A stretch of 64,000 nucleotides of DNA from Acidimicrobiales bacterium (GCA_030040015.1 JASHUM010000079.1:1-64000), one strand, 5' to 3'. Positions 8,731-17,376 are shown, counted from the first letter of the stretch. A program made the numbers and translations. The notes: generated by a model from the sequence alone, not told the origin.

Positions 8731-9999
8731 TCAGAGATCGAAGAGCGTGCGCAGCGCCTCGACCAACCGCTCGCCCCGAGGCGTGCCGGCCGCCTCCTTG
8801 AGGACCACCGTGGGCTGGTGGACCAGCTTGGCCAGCACGTCGCGCACGACCGCCTCCACCTCGTCCCACTGGGTGTCGTCGAGACGACGGTTGCGAGCGC
8901 GGGCACGCTCGAGCTCGGCCTGGCGCAGCCCGTCGACGCGTGCCCGCAGCGCTGCCACCAGCGGTGCCGCTCCCCGTGCTCGGTCGTCGGCCCGGAAGCG
9001 CTCGATCTCGCGCGCCACGATGGCCCGGGCCTCGGCCATCTCTCCTCTGCGCTCCTCCAACGCCCGCTCGGCGTGGCGGTTCAGGTCGTCGATGTCGAAC
9101 AGGGCGACGCCGGTCAGGCCCTTCACCGTGGGTTCCACGTTGCGGGGAACGGCGAGGTCGACCACCACCAAGGCCTGTGCCCCGGCACGGGCTGCACCCA
9201 CCGGAGCGAGAAGCTCGGCGTCGAGGACGGGGACGGCGGAGCCGGTCGAGACGATCACCACGTCGGCGCTGCCGAGGACGGCGGGCAGCTCCTCGAGGCC
9301 GGCGGCGCGTCCTCCCGCCGCGTCGGACAGGGATCGGGCGCGGGCCCGGGTGCGGTTCACCACCACCAACTCGGCGGGCTGATGGCGCGTGGACAGCGCG
9401 CCCACCAGGCTCTCGCCCATGTCGCCGGCGCCGACCACGACCACGCGCCGTCCGGCCAGGCTCCCGCCCAGCTGCTCGGCGGCGAGCGACAACGCCACGT
9501 GCGACAGCGAGGTGGCGCCTCTGGCGATGGCCGTCTCGGTGCGCACCCGCCGGCCCACCTGCACGGCCCGGCGGAACAGCCCCGACAGCATGGGCCCCGC
9601 CGCTCGCTCCGCCTCGGCCACTTCCCATGCCCGGCGCACCTGCCCGAGCACCTCGGTCTCGCCCACCACCGAAGAGCGGAGGCCGGCGGCCACCTCGAAG
9701 AGGTGCACGGTCACGGCGTCGTCGAAGAGCACGTGCAGATGCTCGGACAGCTCGCTCACGGACCCCCCGGCCAGATCGGCGAGGTACTCGTGGATGCGCT
9801 CCACGCCTTCGTGGAAGCGGTCGGCCACGGCGTACACCTCGGTGCGCAGGCACGTGGACAGGACGACCACCTCGGACAGCGGGGCCCGATCGCGCACCTC
9901 GGCCAAGGTCTTGGCCAACGACTCCTCGCCGACCGCCACCCGTTCGAGCACGCCCAGAGGCGCACGTTCCCGATCGAGCCCGACGACGACGACTGACAC
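8731..9999 (-). CDS. hemA: Glutamyl-tRNA reductase
   Basis: NADPH-dependent reduction of glutamyl-tRNA to glutamate-1-semialdehyde, the first committed step of the C5 pathway. About 422 residues, with the catalytic cysteine in VVLSTCLRTEVYA, GETEVLGQVRRAW and a Rossmann segment RVVVVGAGDMGESL. GTG 9999 and TTG 10005 are both possible starts; neither has a clear ribosome site. Preceded on the same strand by rex, the rex-hemACD order known from Streptomyces, where Rex controls the operon in response to NADH/NAD. Confidence 0.94.
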   Translation of the reverse strand: MSVVVVGLDRERAPLGVLERVAVGEESLAKTLAEVRDRAPLSEVVVLSTCLRTEVYAVADRFHEGVERIHEYLADLAGGSVSELSEHLHVLFDDAVTVHLFEVAAGLRSSVVGETEVLGQVRRAWEVAEAERAAGPMLSGLFRRAVQVGRRVRTETAIARGATSLSHVALSLAAEQLGGSLAGRRVVVVGAGDMGESLVGALSTRHQPAELVVVNRTRARARSLSDAAGGRAAGLEELPAVLGSADVVIVSTGSAVPVLDAELLAPVGAARAGAQALVVVDLAVPRNVEPTVKGLTGVALFDIDDLNRHAERALEERRGEMAEARAIVAREIERFRADDRARGAAPLVAALRARVDGLRQAELERARARNRRLDDTQWDEVEAVVRDVLAKLVHQPTVVLKEAAGTPRGERLVEALRTLFDL

Positions 10000-10036
10000 C
10001 GACAAAAAGGCTACAAGGCGCCGCCAGGGCCTCCGT

Positions 10037-10744
10037 CTAGGCCAGGTCCACAGCCCCCAGACCGACGGGGTGGGGAAGCGGCGACGACGCGGCGACGGAG
10101 CCGGGGTGATCGCCGTGGGAGAGGTAGAAGCTCATGACCTGCAGCTCGATGGACAGGTCCACGTGCCTCAGGAGCACGTGCCCGGGCACCCGCAGGACCC
10201 GGGGGGCGAAGTTGAGCACCGAGCCCACTCCGGCGCCCACCAGCCGGTCAGCGACGTCCTGGGCAACCGAAGGAGGGGTGGAGATCACCCCGATGGAGGG
10301 CGGATCCAGCCCGGCCGCTTCCTCGAGGTGGTCGAGATGGCGCACCGCGAGCCCGCCCACTTCGGTTCCCACCAACTCCGAGGAGACGTCGAAGAGCCCC
10401 GACACCCGGAATCCCCGGGAGCTGAACCCCTGGGAGCGGGCCAGGGCACGGCCCAGATTGCCGATGCCCACGATGACCACGGGCCAGTCGGTGTCGAGGC
10501 CGAGCTCGCGATCGATGTGGGCGAGGAGAAAGCGCGTGTCGTACCCGGATCCCCGCGTGCCGAAGGAGCCCAGGAACGACAGGTCCTTGCGCACCTTCGA
10601 GGCGTTCACATGGGCGAGCTCGGCGAGCTGTTCCGAGGAGACCGTCGCCGTTCCGGCGCGCACCAGCTCGAGGAGGATGCGCTGGTACACGGGCAGACGG
10701 GCAACCGAGGCCTCGGGGATGCGGCCGGCACGAGGAGGGCTCAC
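10037..10744 (-). CDS. rex: Redox-sensing transcriptional repressor Rex
   Basis: NADH-sensing repressor of respiration and fermentation genes. The 235-residue protein has an N-terminal winged helix (VYQRILLELVRAG through SEQLAELAHVNASKVRKDLSFLGSFGTRG) and a Rossmann domain (VVIVGIGNLGRALA), followed by the C-terminal domain-swapped helix region ending QVMSFYLSH. GTG 10744 gives the family-typical start; the track ORF runs upstream through acyl-CoA ligase shadow. In known cases Rex represses its own operon, so the downstream heme genes are likely targets. Confidence 0.93.
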   Translation of the reverse strand: MSPPRAGRIPEASVARLPVYQRILLELVRAGTATVSSEQLAELAHVNASKVRKDLSFLGSFGTRGSGYDTRFLLAHIDRELGLDTDWPVVIVGIGNLGRALARSQGFSSRGFRVSGLFDVSSELVGTEVGGLAVRHLDHLEEAAGLDPPSIGVISTPPSVAQDVADRLVGAGVGSVLNFAPRVLRVPGHVLLRHVDLSIELQVMSFYLSHGDHPGSVAASSPLPHPVGLGAVDLA

Positions 10745-10808
10745 GGCGGCGGATCGTACCGATGGTGGCGTGCTCGACACCAAGCCGGGCTGGCGCCCGG
10801 CACCGGAG

Positions 10809-12269
10809 TCAGTCGCCGACCTGCTGGCGAAGCGCCCGGCGCAGCGCCTTGCCGGCGAGCCCGTGCGGCAGCTCGTCGACGAAGCGCACCGACGAGGGGC
10901 ACTTGTATCGCGCCAGCGCGGTGGCGCACGCCCGTTGCACGTCGTCGGCGGAGACCTCCGGTCCCCCCGCCCTGGGGACGACGAACACCTCCACCGTTTC
11001 ACCCGTGTCCGGATGGGGACGGCCCACGGCCACGGCGTCGGCGACACCGGGCACGGCCCGCACGACGTCCTCCACCTCGCCGGGATAGACGTTGAACCCC
11101 GACACGATGACGAGGTCCTTGCGGCGGTCCACCACGAACACGTCACCGTCGTCGCCGAGCACGGCCACGTCGCCGGTGCGCAACCATCCGTCGCCGGTGA
11201 GCACCCCGGCGGTGGAGCTCGGGTCGCGGAAGTAGCCGTCGAAGACGTTGGGACCGCGCACCCAGATCTCGCCGGGGTCACCTTCGAGGACGTCGGAGCC
11301 TCCCTCGTCGACGAGGCGCAGCTCGATCCCGGGAAGGGGCCGCCCGACCGAGCCGGGACGGTTTCGCCCCGTGCCGAGCGACGTGGTCACCACCGGCGAA
11401 GCCTCGGTCAGGCCGTAGCCCTGCCACAACGGCACGCCCGTGCGCGACTCGAAGCGCTCGGCGACCTCGGCCGGCAGGGCGGCGGCGCCTGACACCGCCA
11501 GGCGGACACCGGCCATGGCGCCGTCGGCCAGCTCGGCCCACGCCGCGTACATGGGTGGCACCCCCACCAGGGCGGTGACGCCCAGCGCCCCCACCGTCGC
11601 CAACGACGCCGAGGGGTCGAAGCGCTCCTCGAGCACGAGTGCGCTCCCGGTGGCCAGCGTGAGGCCGAGCGCCACGTTGAGGCCGAAGACGTGGAACAGG
11701 GGGACGGCGGTGAGCATGACGTCGTCGGGCCGGGTGATCTCACCCGGGAGCGAGAGCATCTGGTCGAGATTCGACCGCAGGTTGCCGTGGCTGAGCACGG
11801 CGGCGCGCGGCGCGCCGGCGGTTCCCGAGGTGAACAACAGGGCGGCCGGGTCGCGGTCGTCGCGCTCGGCCACGGTGAGCTCACCCGCAGCACCTGAGGT
11901 CGGAACCTCCACCACCGGGGGCGCAGCGGACCCGCCCCGGCCGAGACCGGCTGCCACCGACTCGTCGCACAGGAGCGCCACAGGATCGATCAGGGACACC
12001 TCGGCGGCGAGCTCGGGGATCGGGCTCTGGGGGTTGAGCGGGGCGGCCACCGCGCCGCTGGCGAGCACGCCGAGATAGTCGGCCACGAAGGCGAGCGAGC
12101 TCGGCCTGACGAGCGCCACCCGGTCCCCTGGTGCGACCCGGGCGCGGCGAAGGGCTTCGGCCACGGAGCCGGCGCGGGCCCGCAACTCGCCCCAGGTGGT
12201 CCAGCGCTGGCCGTCGTGGACGGCCCGCGCCTCGGCGCCGTGGGCGAGCACCAACCGGGCCAGGTTCAC
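10809..12269 (-). CDS. Acyl-CoA synthetase / AMP-dependent ligase
   Basis: ANL-superfamily adenylate-forming enzyme of 486 residues that would activate a carboxylic acid, probably a fatty acid, with ATP and CoA. Motifs in order: A3 LLFTSGTAGAPRAAVLSHG, A5 YGLTEASPVV, A7 WLRTGDVAVLGDDGDVFVVDRRKD and the A10 lysine region GLAGKALRRALR. The A3 loop has A-G-A-P-R-A-A instead of the more common T-G-x-P-K-G. GTG 12269 overlaps the preceding SAM hydrolase stop (GTGA). Substrate specificity is not deducible. Confidence 0.9.
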   Translation of the reverse strand: MNLARLVLAHGAEARAVHDGQRWTTWGELRARAGSVAEALRRARVAPGDRVALVRPSSLAFVADYLGVLASGAVAAPLNPQSPIPELAAEVSLIDPVALLCDESVAAGLGRGGSAAPPVVEVPTSGAAGELTVAERDDRDPAALLFTSGTAGAPRAAVLSHGNLRSNLDQMLSLPGEITRPDDVMLTAVPLFHVFGLNVALGLTLATGSALVLEERFDPSASLATVGALGVTALVGVPPMYAAWAELADGAMAGVRLAVSGAAALPAEVAERFESRTGVPLWQGYGLTEASPVVTTSLGTGRNRPGSVGRPLPGIELRLVDEGGSDVLEGDPGEIWVRGPNVFDGYFRDPSSTAGVLTGDGWLRTGDVAVLGDDGDVFVVDRRKDLVIVSGFNVYPGEVEDVVRAVPGVADAVAVGRPHPDTGETVEVFVVPRAGGPEVSADDVQRACATALARYKCPSSVRFVDELPHGLAGKALRRALRQQVGD

Positions 12270-13114
12270 GACGCCGGACGCTCCACCCGAACCAGGTCCC
12301 CCGGTCGCACGCCGAGCACGGTAGCGGCCGACCGACGCGCACACACCACGGCCAGACGTCCGTTGGCGTCGACGAGCACACCGAGGTCGGCTGGTTGCCC
12401 GTCGCTCTCGAGATCGCCGAAGGCGCGTACGAAGCGCGCCGGGTGATCGGCGCCGGCCGCCCCGACGGTCAGCGCCGCGCCCGTCTCGAACCCGGCGTCA
12501 CGCCCGGCGCCGGCACCGGCCGCCAGCTGCACGTTGCCGAACCGGTCGATCCACAGCACCTCGGCCTCGATCCCACCGGCGACGTGGCGCAGCTGCGGGG
12601 CCGGGAGCCGTACGAGGTCCTCCGGGGACACCGGCTCCCCGAGCGACCGAATCGGCTCGCCTCGCCACAGCGCAGCTGCAGCCGGGGCGAAGACGTCGCG
12701 GCCGTCGAAGGTGACGTGTCCCTCGCCAGGGACAGGGGCCAGGGCGACGGCGCCGCGCACGGGGCTCAACGCGTCCGCGGCACGCATGAGCAAGCCGTTG
12801 TCAGGGCCCACCAGGGCGCGGGGACCGGGCCCGTCGCTCAGCTCGAGCGCCACCGCCCGCCGGGTGGTGCCCACTCCCGGGTCGACGACCCCGAGCACCA
12901 CACCGGGCCCGAGATGGGGTGCGGCCCGTTCCAACGCCAGTGCCCCGGCCCGCACGTCGAAGGCGGGGATCTCATGGGTGAGGTCCACCACGGGCGCCCC
13001 CGGCGCCAGCCGTGAGAGCACGGCGCGCACCACTCCGGCCAGCTCGTCCTCCTGCCCGTAGTCGGTCAGGAAGAAGATGGCCCCGAGCGCGTCGTGTCCG
13101 GGTCCTTCACCCAC
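12266..13114 (-). CDS. SAM hydroxide adenosyltransferase (DUF62/SAM hydrolase family)
   Basis: Family related to fluorinase and chlorinase that hydrolyses S-adenosylmethionine to adenosine and methionine, or uses another nucleophile. The 282-residue protein begins with the family motif IFFLTDYGQEDELAGVV and has VVDLTHEI, VVDPGVGTTRRAVA and VGPDNGLL. This looks like the hydroxide-dependent type; whether it can use halide cannot be settled by eye. It overlaps the downstream acyl-CoA ligase by 4 bp, suggesting co-translation, but a shared pathway is not obvious. Confidence 0.88.
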   Translation of the reverse strand: MGEGPGHDALGAIFFLTDYGQEDELAGVVRAVLSRLAPGAPVVDLTHEIPAFDVRAGALALERAAPHLGPGVVLGVVDPGVGTTRRAVALELSDGPGPRALVGPDNGLLMRAADALSPVRGAVALAPVPGEGHVTFDGRDVFAPAAAALWRGEPIRSLGEPVSPEDLVRLPAPQLRHVAGGIEAEVLWIDRFGNVQLAAGAGAGRDAGFETGAALTVGAAGADHPARFVRAFGDLESDGQPADLGVLVDANGRLAVVCARRSAATVLGVRPGDLVRVERPAS

Positions 13115-13140
13115 CCGGCGAGACGGCCGAGGACCCGCCC

Positions 13141-13347
13141 TCAGCCGGCCTGGGTGTAGCGATCTGCCAGGTACCGGTTGACGTCGTCCTCGCGCAGGCG
13201 GAACGACTTCCCAACCCGCACGGCGGGCAACTCACCGCCGTTGATGAGGCGGTACACCGTCATGTTGGACACCCGTAAGGTGGCCGCGACCTCGCGCACA
13301 GTCAGGTACCGGGCGCTCGTCCCCTCGTTCGCACTCAGTGGAATCAC
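13141..13347 (-). CDS. Small excisionase-type helix-turn-helix protein (Rv0500A-like)
   Basis: A 68-residue MerR/excisionase-type DNA-binding protein: LTVREVAATLRVSNMTVYRLINGG forms the HTH, followed by the wing LPAVRVGKSFRLREDDVNRYL. GTG 13347 has a strong GGAGAGGG ribosome site. A nearly identical layout, a small HTH protein next to proC, exists in Mycobacterium tuberculosis (Rv0500-Rv0500A), so it is a conserved chromosomal regulator and not a mobile-element excisionase. Its targets are unknown. Confidence 0.88.
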   Translation of the reverse strand: MIPLSANEGTSARYLTVREVAATLRVSNMTVYRLINGGELPAVRVGKSFRLREDDVNRYLADRYTQAG

Positions 13348-13417
13348 CCCTCTCCGCCCTGAGGCGACTGTACGCCAGTGTGGCCAAAGTGGGAAAGGGG
13401 GCGACCGGAATTCCTGG

Positions 13418-14215
13418 CTAGGGGGCTGAACGGCCCATCTCCCGGGAGCGCTCGGCCGCCGCTTCCACCGCCCGGGCCAGGAGCCGACGAAGGCCCCCTT
13501 CCTCGAGCACGGCCAGGGCGGCTTCGGTGGTCCCGCCCGGGGACGTGACCTGGGCACGAAGGACCTCGGGCGGGGTGCCCGTGACGTCGAGGAGCCGGGC
13601 GGCGCCCGCCACGGTCCGGACGGCCAGCTCGAGGCTGACCGCCGGGGCCAGGCCGAGGGCCGACCCGGCCTGGCCCAGGGCCTCGGCCAAGAGGAAGACG
13701 TATGCCGGGCCTGATCCCGACACGGCCGTGACCGCGTCGAGGTCGGCCTCCTCCACCCGCACCACCCGCCCCACGGCGCCCAGCACCTCCTCGGCCCACG
13801 CCAGGTCGGACTCGGCGACTCCCGGCCCGGCGCTCACCGCCGCCACGCCCGCCCCCACCAGCGCCGGGGTGTTGGGCATGGCCCGGACCACAGCGACGCC
13901 GGCCCCGGCCCACGACTCGAGCCGGGCCAGGGGCACGCCGGCCATGATCGACAGCCAACGCCCGGTCCCCGTGGCGGCCAGGGCGCGACACGCCTCTCGG
14001 GCCACAGCGGGCTTCACCGCCACCACGGCGCCGTCGGCCTCGACGGGCTCGGAGCCGACCACGACACCGGGGACCTCGTCGGCCAGTTGCGCCCGGCGCC
14101 CGGCCTCGATCTCGGCCACGACGATCGATGCGGGATCCCATCCCGCCGCACACAGGCCGCGCACGAGCGCGCTGCCCATGCGTCCCCCGCCCACGATGCA
14201 CAGGCGCGCCTGCAT
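13418..14215 (-). CDS. proC: Pyrroline-5-carboxylate reductase
   Basis: NADPH-dependent last step of proline synthesis. The 265-residue protein has the N-terminal dinucleotide site LCIVGGGRMGSALVRGL, the central VVRAMPNTPALVGAG and the C-terminal signature AVSGSGPAYVFLLAEAL through TSPGGTTEAAL. ATG 14215 gives the standard start and usual length. Neighbouring mshA, ybjN-like and the small HTH gene repeat an arrangement conserved in Actinobacteria. Confidence 0.94.
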   Translation of the reverse strand: MQARLCIVGGGRMGSALVRGLCAAGWDPASIVVAEIEAGRRAQLADEVPGVVVGSEPVEADGAVVAVKPAVAREACRALAATGTGRWLSIMAGVPLARLESWAGAGVAVVRAMPNTPALVGAGVAAVSAGPGVAESDLAWAEEVLGAVGRVVRVEEADLDAVTAVSGSGPAYVFLLAEALGQAGSALGLAPAVSLELAVRTVAGAARLLDVTGTPPEVLRAQVTSPGGTTEAALAVLEEGGLRRLLARAVEAAAERSREMGRSAP

Positions 14216-14247
14216 GGCTCGGCGAGGTTACCCGGCGGAGCGGGCGG

Positions 14248-14754
14248 TCAGCCGGTGCGTCGACGGCGGCGGTAGCGGCCGGCGAACCCGATGGTCATGG
14301 CCGTGGGGAACAGCTCGTCGACGTAGGCGAGCGACGAGCCGAGGATGCGGTCGAGCTCGTCCTCGGTCACGTCCACGACCGCCACCTCACCGACCAGATA
14401 GACGGCATCCTCGGTGCCCAGAACGAGGCGGGCCCGGTGCAGCTCGGCGTTGCGGCGCAGCAGGTACTCGTAGGTCTGCTGGACGTTGGTCTCGGGGGCG
14501 GGCATGACCTGCGCCTCGTGATGGAGCGTGCGCTGGCGCAACGTCAGCCACACGGCGACGAAGTCCTTCTCGTCGCCGGCCAGCCGCAGGTACCAGCGCG
14601 CCGCGTCGGGCTGGCGGTCGACGGCCACGAGCGCCCCGTCCTCGGCCAGGCGCGCCGCCGCCCAGGCGTCGATCAGCTCTCCGCAACGTCGATGCTCCTC
14701 GACGGTGGCGACGGGGGCGGGGTCCACAGGTGCCGTGGCGAGAGCCACCGTCAC
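14248..14754 (-). CDS. YbjN domain-containing protein
   Basis: About 168 residues of the YbjN/type III secretion chaperone-like fold; function unknown. It resembles the conserved gene next to mshA in mycobacteria (Rv0487). Recognisable segments are RWYLRLAGDEKDFVAVWLTLRQRTL, NVQQTYEYLLRRN and the C-terminal LGSSLAYVDELFPTAM. GTG 14754 overlaps the mshA stop as GTGA; the track start (GTG 14760) is 2 codons longer. Co-translation with mshA suggests a link to mycothiol metabolism, but that is inference from position only. Confidence 0.8.
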   Translation of the reverse strand: MTVALATAPVDPAPVATVEEHRRCGELIDAWAAARLAEDGALVAVDRQPDAARWYLRLAGDEKDFVAVWLTLRQRTLHHEAQVMPAPETNVQQTYEYLLRRNAELHRARLVLGTEDAVYLVGEVAVVDVTEDELDRILGSSLAYVDELFPTAMTIGFAGRYRRRRRTG

Positions 14755-15977
14755 CGGCACTCGACGAGGTCGTCGACGGCGAGCTCCTCGTACGTGGAGC
14801 GGAGCACGGCTGCGGAGCGGGCCCAGGTGTAGCGCCTGGCCCGCACCACGGCGGCGCTGCCCATGCGCTCGGCGAGCAGCGAGTCGTCGAGGATGCGCCG
14901 CACCGCCCCGGCGAAGGCCTCCGGGGCGTCGTCGTCGACGAGGAAACCGGTTCGGCCGTCGTCGACAAGCGTGCTCAGCCCGCCCACGTCGGCCGCCACC
15001 ACGGGGGTGCCGCAGGCGGCCGCCTCCAGGGCGACGAGCCCGAAGGACTCCGAGCGGCTCGGCACCAGGCAGACATCGGCGGCGCGGTAGTAGATGGACA
15101 GGAGCTCATGGGGCTGGGGCTCGACGAACCGGACGCGATGGCGAAGGCGGCGACGGTCCACCTCCTCCTCCAGGCGGGCCCGATACGTCTCGGCGCGCGG
15201 CCCGCTGGGCCCGCCCACCACGACCAGCTTGGCCTTGTCGACGGCGTCCACCACCGCCAAGGCGATCTCGACCCGCTTCAAGGGCTGGAGCCGGCCCACG
15301 AACAAGACGAGCGGGGCGTCCTCGTCGAGACCGAGGGCGCGGCGTGCCTGGGGGCGGTACCCGGGAGCGAAGAAGGCATGGTCGACGCCGGGCGCCACCA
15401 CCCGTACCCGTTCGGTGTCGGCGCGGTACAAGGCGGCGAGCTGATCGGCCTCCACCGAGCACGATGCGAGCACGATGTCGGAACAGCGCATGATGTCGGC
15501 CTCAGCCTCGGCCCGCCGGTGGGGCTCGTCGCTCGACACCTCCTCGGGGCTGGCTTCGGCCTTGACCCGGGCCAAGGTGTGGAAGGTGGAGACCAGGGGC
15601 AGCTCGAGCTCGTGCTTGAGGCGGTGCCCGGCCAGTCCCGACAGCCAGTAGTTGGCGTGCAGGGCGTCGACTCCGTCCCCGGCGACCAGAGAGGCGGCGA
15701 CATGGTCGGCGAACTCGTCGACGACGGCGGGCAGCTCCTCTTTGGCCACGGCGTCGAGCGGGCCGGCGGGGACGTGATGGAGGCGGAACCCGGGCTCGAC
15801 GGTGACGATGGCAGGGAGGTCGGGTGACCAGGCCCGGGTGTAGACGTCGCACTCCACGCCGGCGCGGGCCAGGGCGGTGGTGAGCTCGCGGACGTAGACG
15901 TTCATCCCCCCGCCGTCGCCCGTGCCCGGCTGCGCCAGTGGCGAGGTGTGCAGCGAGAGGACAGCCAGCCGTTGCAC
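14751..15977 (-). CDS. mshA: D-inositol-3-phosphate glycosyltransferase
   Basis: GT4 retaining glycosyltransferase that starts mycothiol biosynthesis by moving GlcNAc from UDP-GlcNAc to inositol phosphate. The 408-residue product has the MshA-type GDGGGMNVYVREL loop, the ALHANYWLSG segment, LFVGRLQPLKR and the donor-site SRSESFGLVALEAAACGTPVV. Start GTG 15977. Mycothiol is an actinobacterial thiol, so this gene is among the best taxonomic indicators here. Followed by the ybjN-like gene with a 4-bp overlap. Confidence 0.93.
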   Translation of the reverse strand: MQRLAVLSLHTSPLAQPGTGDGGGMNVYVRELTTALARAGVECDVYTRAWSPDLPAIVTVEPGFRLHHVPAGPLDAVAKEELPAVVDEFADHVAASLVAGDGVDALHANYWLSGLAGHRLKHELELPLVSTFHTLARVKAEASPEEVSSDEPHRRAEAEADIMRCSDIVLASCSVEADQLAALYRADTERVRVVAPGVDHAFFAPGYRPQARRALGLDEDAPLVLFVGRLQPLKRVEIALAVVDAVDKAKLVVVGGPSGPRAETYRARLEEEVDRRRLRHRVRFVEPQPHELLSIYYRAADVCLVPSRSESFGLVALEAAACGTPVVAADVGGLSTLVDDGRTGFLVDDDAPEAFAGAVRRILDDSLLAERMGSAAVVRARRYTWARSAAVLRSTYEELAVDDLVECR

Positions 15978-15988
15978 GTCCGGGCAGC

Positions 15989-16381
15989 CTACCGGGCGCC
16001 CTCCGCGCCGGGGCCGGCCGTCGCGTCTGCGTCTTCGTGCTCGTGACGGAAGGAGAGGTAGATCCGCACGAGCGCCTGCTTCTGGTCCTCGGTGAGGTGG
16101 GAGTCGGAGAGGATGTGGCGGGCGAGGTCGGTCTCGCCGTCGCCGGGCTCGAGGATCCCGGCCTGGACGTACAGCGTCTCGGCCGAGATGCGCAGGGCCT
16201 TGGCGATCTGCTGGAGGATCTCGGCCGACGGACGGCGAAGTCCCCGCTCGATCTGGCTCAGATAGGGATTGGAGATGCCGGCCAGCTCGGACAACCGGCG
16301 CAGCGACAGCCGGGCCGTGTTGCGCTGCTCGCGGATGAAGGCGCCGAGATCGTGCCAGCGGTCAGGAAGCTGCCTGGCCAG
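15989..16381 (-). CDS. XRE-family transcriptional regulator with probable CTG start
   Basis: HTH regulator like mycobacterial Rv0474. The track ORF starts at a TTG (16294) inside the HTH, cutting off its first helix. Reading the frame upstream gives ARQLPDRWHDLGAFIREQR and then TARLSLRRLSELAGISNPYL, the complete and expected N-terminus. Between that text and the upstream in-frame stop there is no ATG, GTG or TTG; a CTG at 16381 sits 2 nt after GGGAGAGGG. I therefore propose about 130 residues from CTG 16381. After the HTH come SAETLYVQAGIL and a helical tail. The gap to rsiG is 15 bp and to mshA 11 bp. Confidence 0.75.
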   Translation of the reverse strand: MARQLPDRWHDLGAFIREQRNTARLSLRRLSELAGISNPYLSQIERGLRRPSAEILQQIAKALRISAETLYVQAGILEPGDGETDLARHILSDSHLTEDQKQALVRIYLSFRHEHEDADATAGPGAEGAR

Positions 16382-16396
16382 TGCCCTCTCCCACCC

Positions 16397-16936
16397 TCAG
16401 CCGAGCAGGCCGTCGGGGGAGGCGTCGCCCGACTTGTAGCGCCTCACGATCTCCGCCTGCACGGCGTCGATGCGCTCGTGCAACGCCCGGCGCTGAGCGG
16501 AGATGTGCGCCTCGACCTCCATGAGCCGCTCCGACAACGCCACCAGCTCCTGGTGGTCCATCGTGGGCAGTGAACCGATGGTCCCCGGGTCGAGCACGGC
16601 GTCGATCTCGTCGGTGAGGCCGACGTCCTCGACCACCTCGATGTCGGGCGCGAGCCGGCTGGGCAGGCGTCCGGGCCCGGGGGGGCGAGGGGGGCCACCT
16701 CCGATGATGGACGGAAGCTGCTCGACGACCCCGGACAGGTCGTCGCCCTTACCGTGCAGGATGCCCTGCACCACGTCCAAGCGGCCCTGGGCGACACGGC
16801 GGAGGTAGGACACCGCCGTCTCGGCGCGGTCGCACTCGTCGCGCATGGCGCGCAACTGCTCCAACGTGCGGTCCCCCAGGCCCTCGAGGTAGTCGGGGGC
16901 GAAGAGGCGGTCGAGCTCGTCCCGCAACCAGGCCAC
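16397..16936 (-). CDS. rsiG: RsiG-like c-di-GMP-binding anti-sigma factor
   Basis: Helical protein of 179 residues. It carries the RsiG cyclic-di-GMP motif E-x3-S-x2-R-x3-Q-x3-D on a first helix (ETAVSYLRRVAQGRLD, about residues 39-54) and a near copy on a second helix (EAHISAQRRALHERID, Gln replaced by His, about residues 142-157). In Streptomyces RsiG uses these helices to bind c-di-GMP and hold the sigma factor WhiG. The middle is a Pro/Gly-rich linker. Start is GTG 16936. No whiG-type sigma gene lies in the window, so the partner is inferred. It is read after sodX and before the XRE gene. Confidence 0.72.
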   Translation of the reverse strand: MAWLRDELDRLFAPDYLEGLGDRTLEQLRAMRDECDRAETAVSYLRRVAQGRLDVVQGILHGKGDDLSGVVEQLPSIIGGGPPRPPGPGRLPSRLAPDIEVVEDVGLTDEIDAVLDPGTIGSLPTMDHQELVALSERLMEVEAHISAQRRALHERIDAVQAEIVRRYKSGDASPDGLLG

Positions 16937-16960
16937 CGACGAATGGTACTCCGAGGCCCC

Positions 16961-17362
16961 TCAACCAACAGGGCCGCGATGACCGGCCGGCGCGTAGCGG
17001 CGCACGACACGGCCGCGCACCGATCGGATGGGCACGGGGCCGAAGCTGGCGCTGTCGGTGCTCCAGGCGGCGTTGTCCCCGCGCACGTCGACGGTGTCGT
17101 GGCCGACCGAGACCACCCGCTTCACGAGCAGACGGCGGGGGTGGCGAGGGTCGGACAGCGCCACCACGTCGCCCACCGCCGGACGCCGGACGCGCACCAC
17201 GAGAAGCCTGTCTCCGGGCGCCAGGGTGGGGAGCATGCTCGGGCCCTCGACCACCACCCGGCGCACCAGACCCAGGCGCAGGGCGCCGGCCACGACGACG
17301 CCGGCCAGCACCACCGCCCGCAGCACCCGGATCGCCACGGCGGAGAACCGGCGGTTCAGCAT
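16961..17362 (-). CDS. sodX: Nickel-type superoxide dismutase maturation protease (S26 signal-peptidase family)
   Basis: Membrane-anchored S26 peptidase of about 133 residues: one N-terminal helix (AVVLAGVVVAGALRLGLV), then the catalytic serine in EGPSMLPTL and the catalytic lysine in RLLVKRVVSV. Genes of this type next to sodN are thought to remove the SodN propeptide so that its N-terminal histidine can bind nickel. ATG 17362 is preferred over the track's TTG 17398. It is divergent from sodN, which begins 65 bp away. The downstream rsiG-like gene starts 24 bp after its stop. Confidence 0.88.
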   Translation of the reverse strand: MLNRRFSAVAIRVLRAVVLAGVVVAGALRLGLVRRVVVEGPSMLPTLAPGDRLLVVRVRRPAVGDVVALSDPRHPRRLLVKRVVSVGHDTVDVRGDNAAWSTDSASFGPVPIRSVRGRVVRRYAPAGHRGPVG

Positions 17363-17376
17363 CGCCCAGGCCTGGA

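Noticed and set aside
13141-13347. Excisionase-type HTH as a sign of a prophage or island
   Set aside because: The small HTH gene near proC is a conserved actinobacterial arrangement; no integrase or phage genes are nearby.
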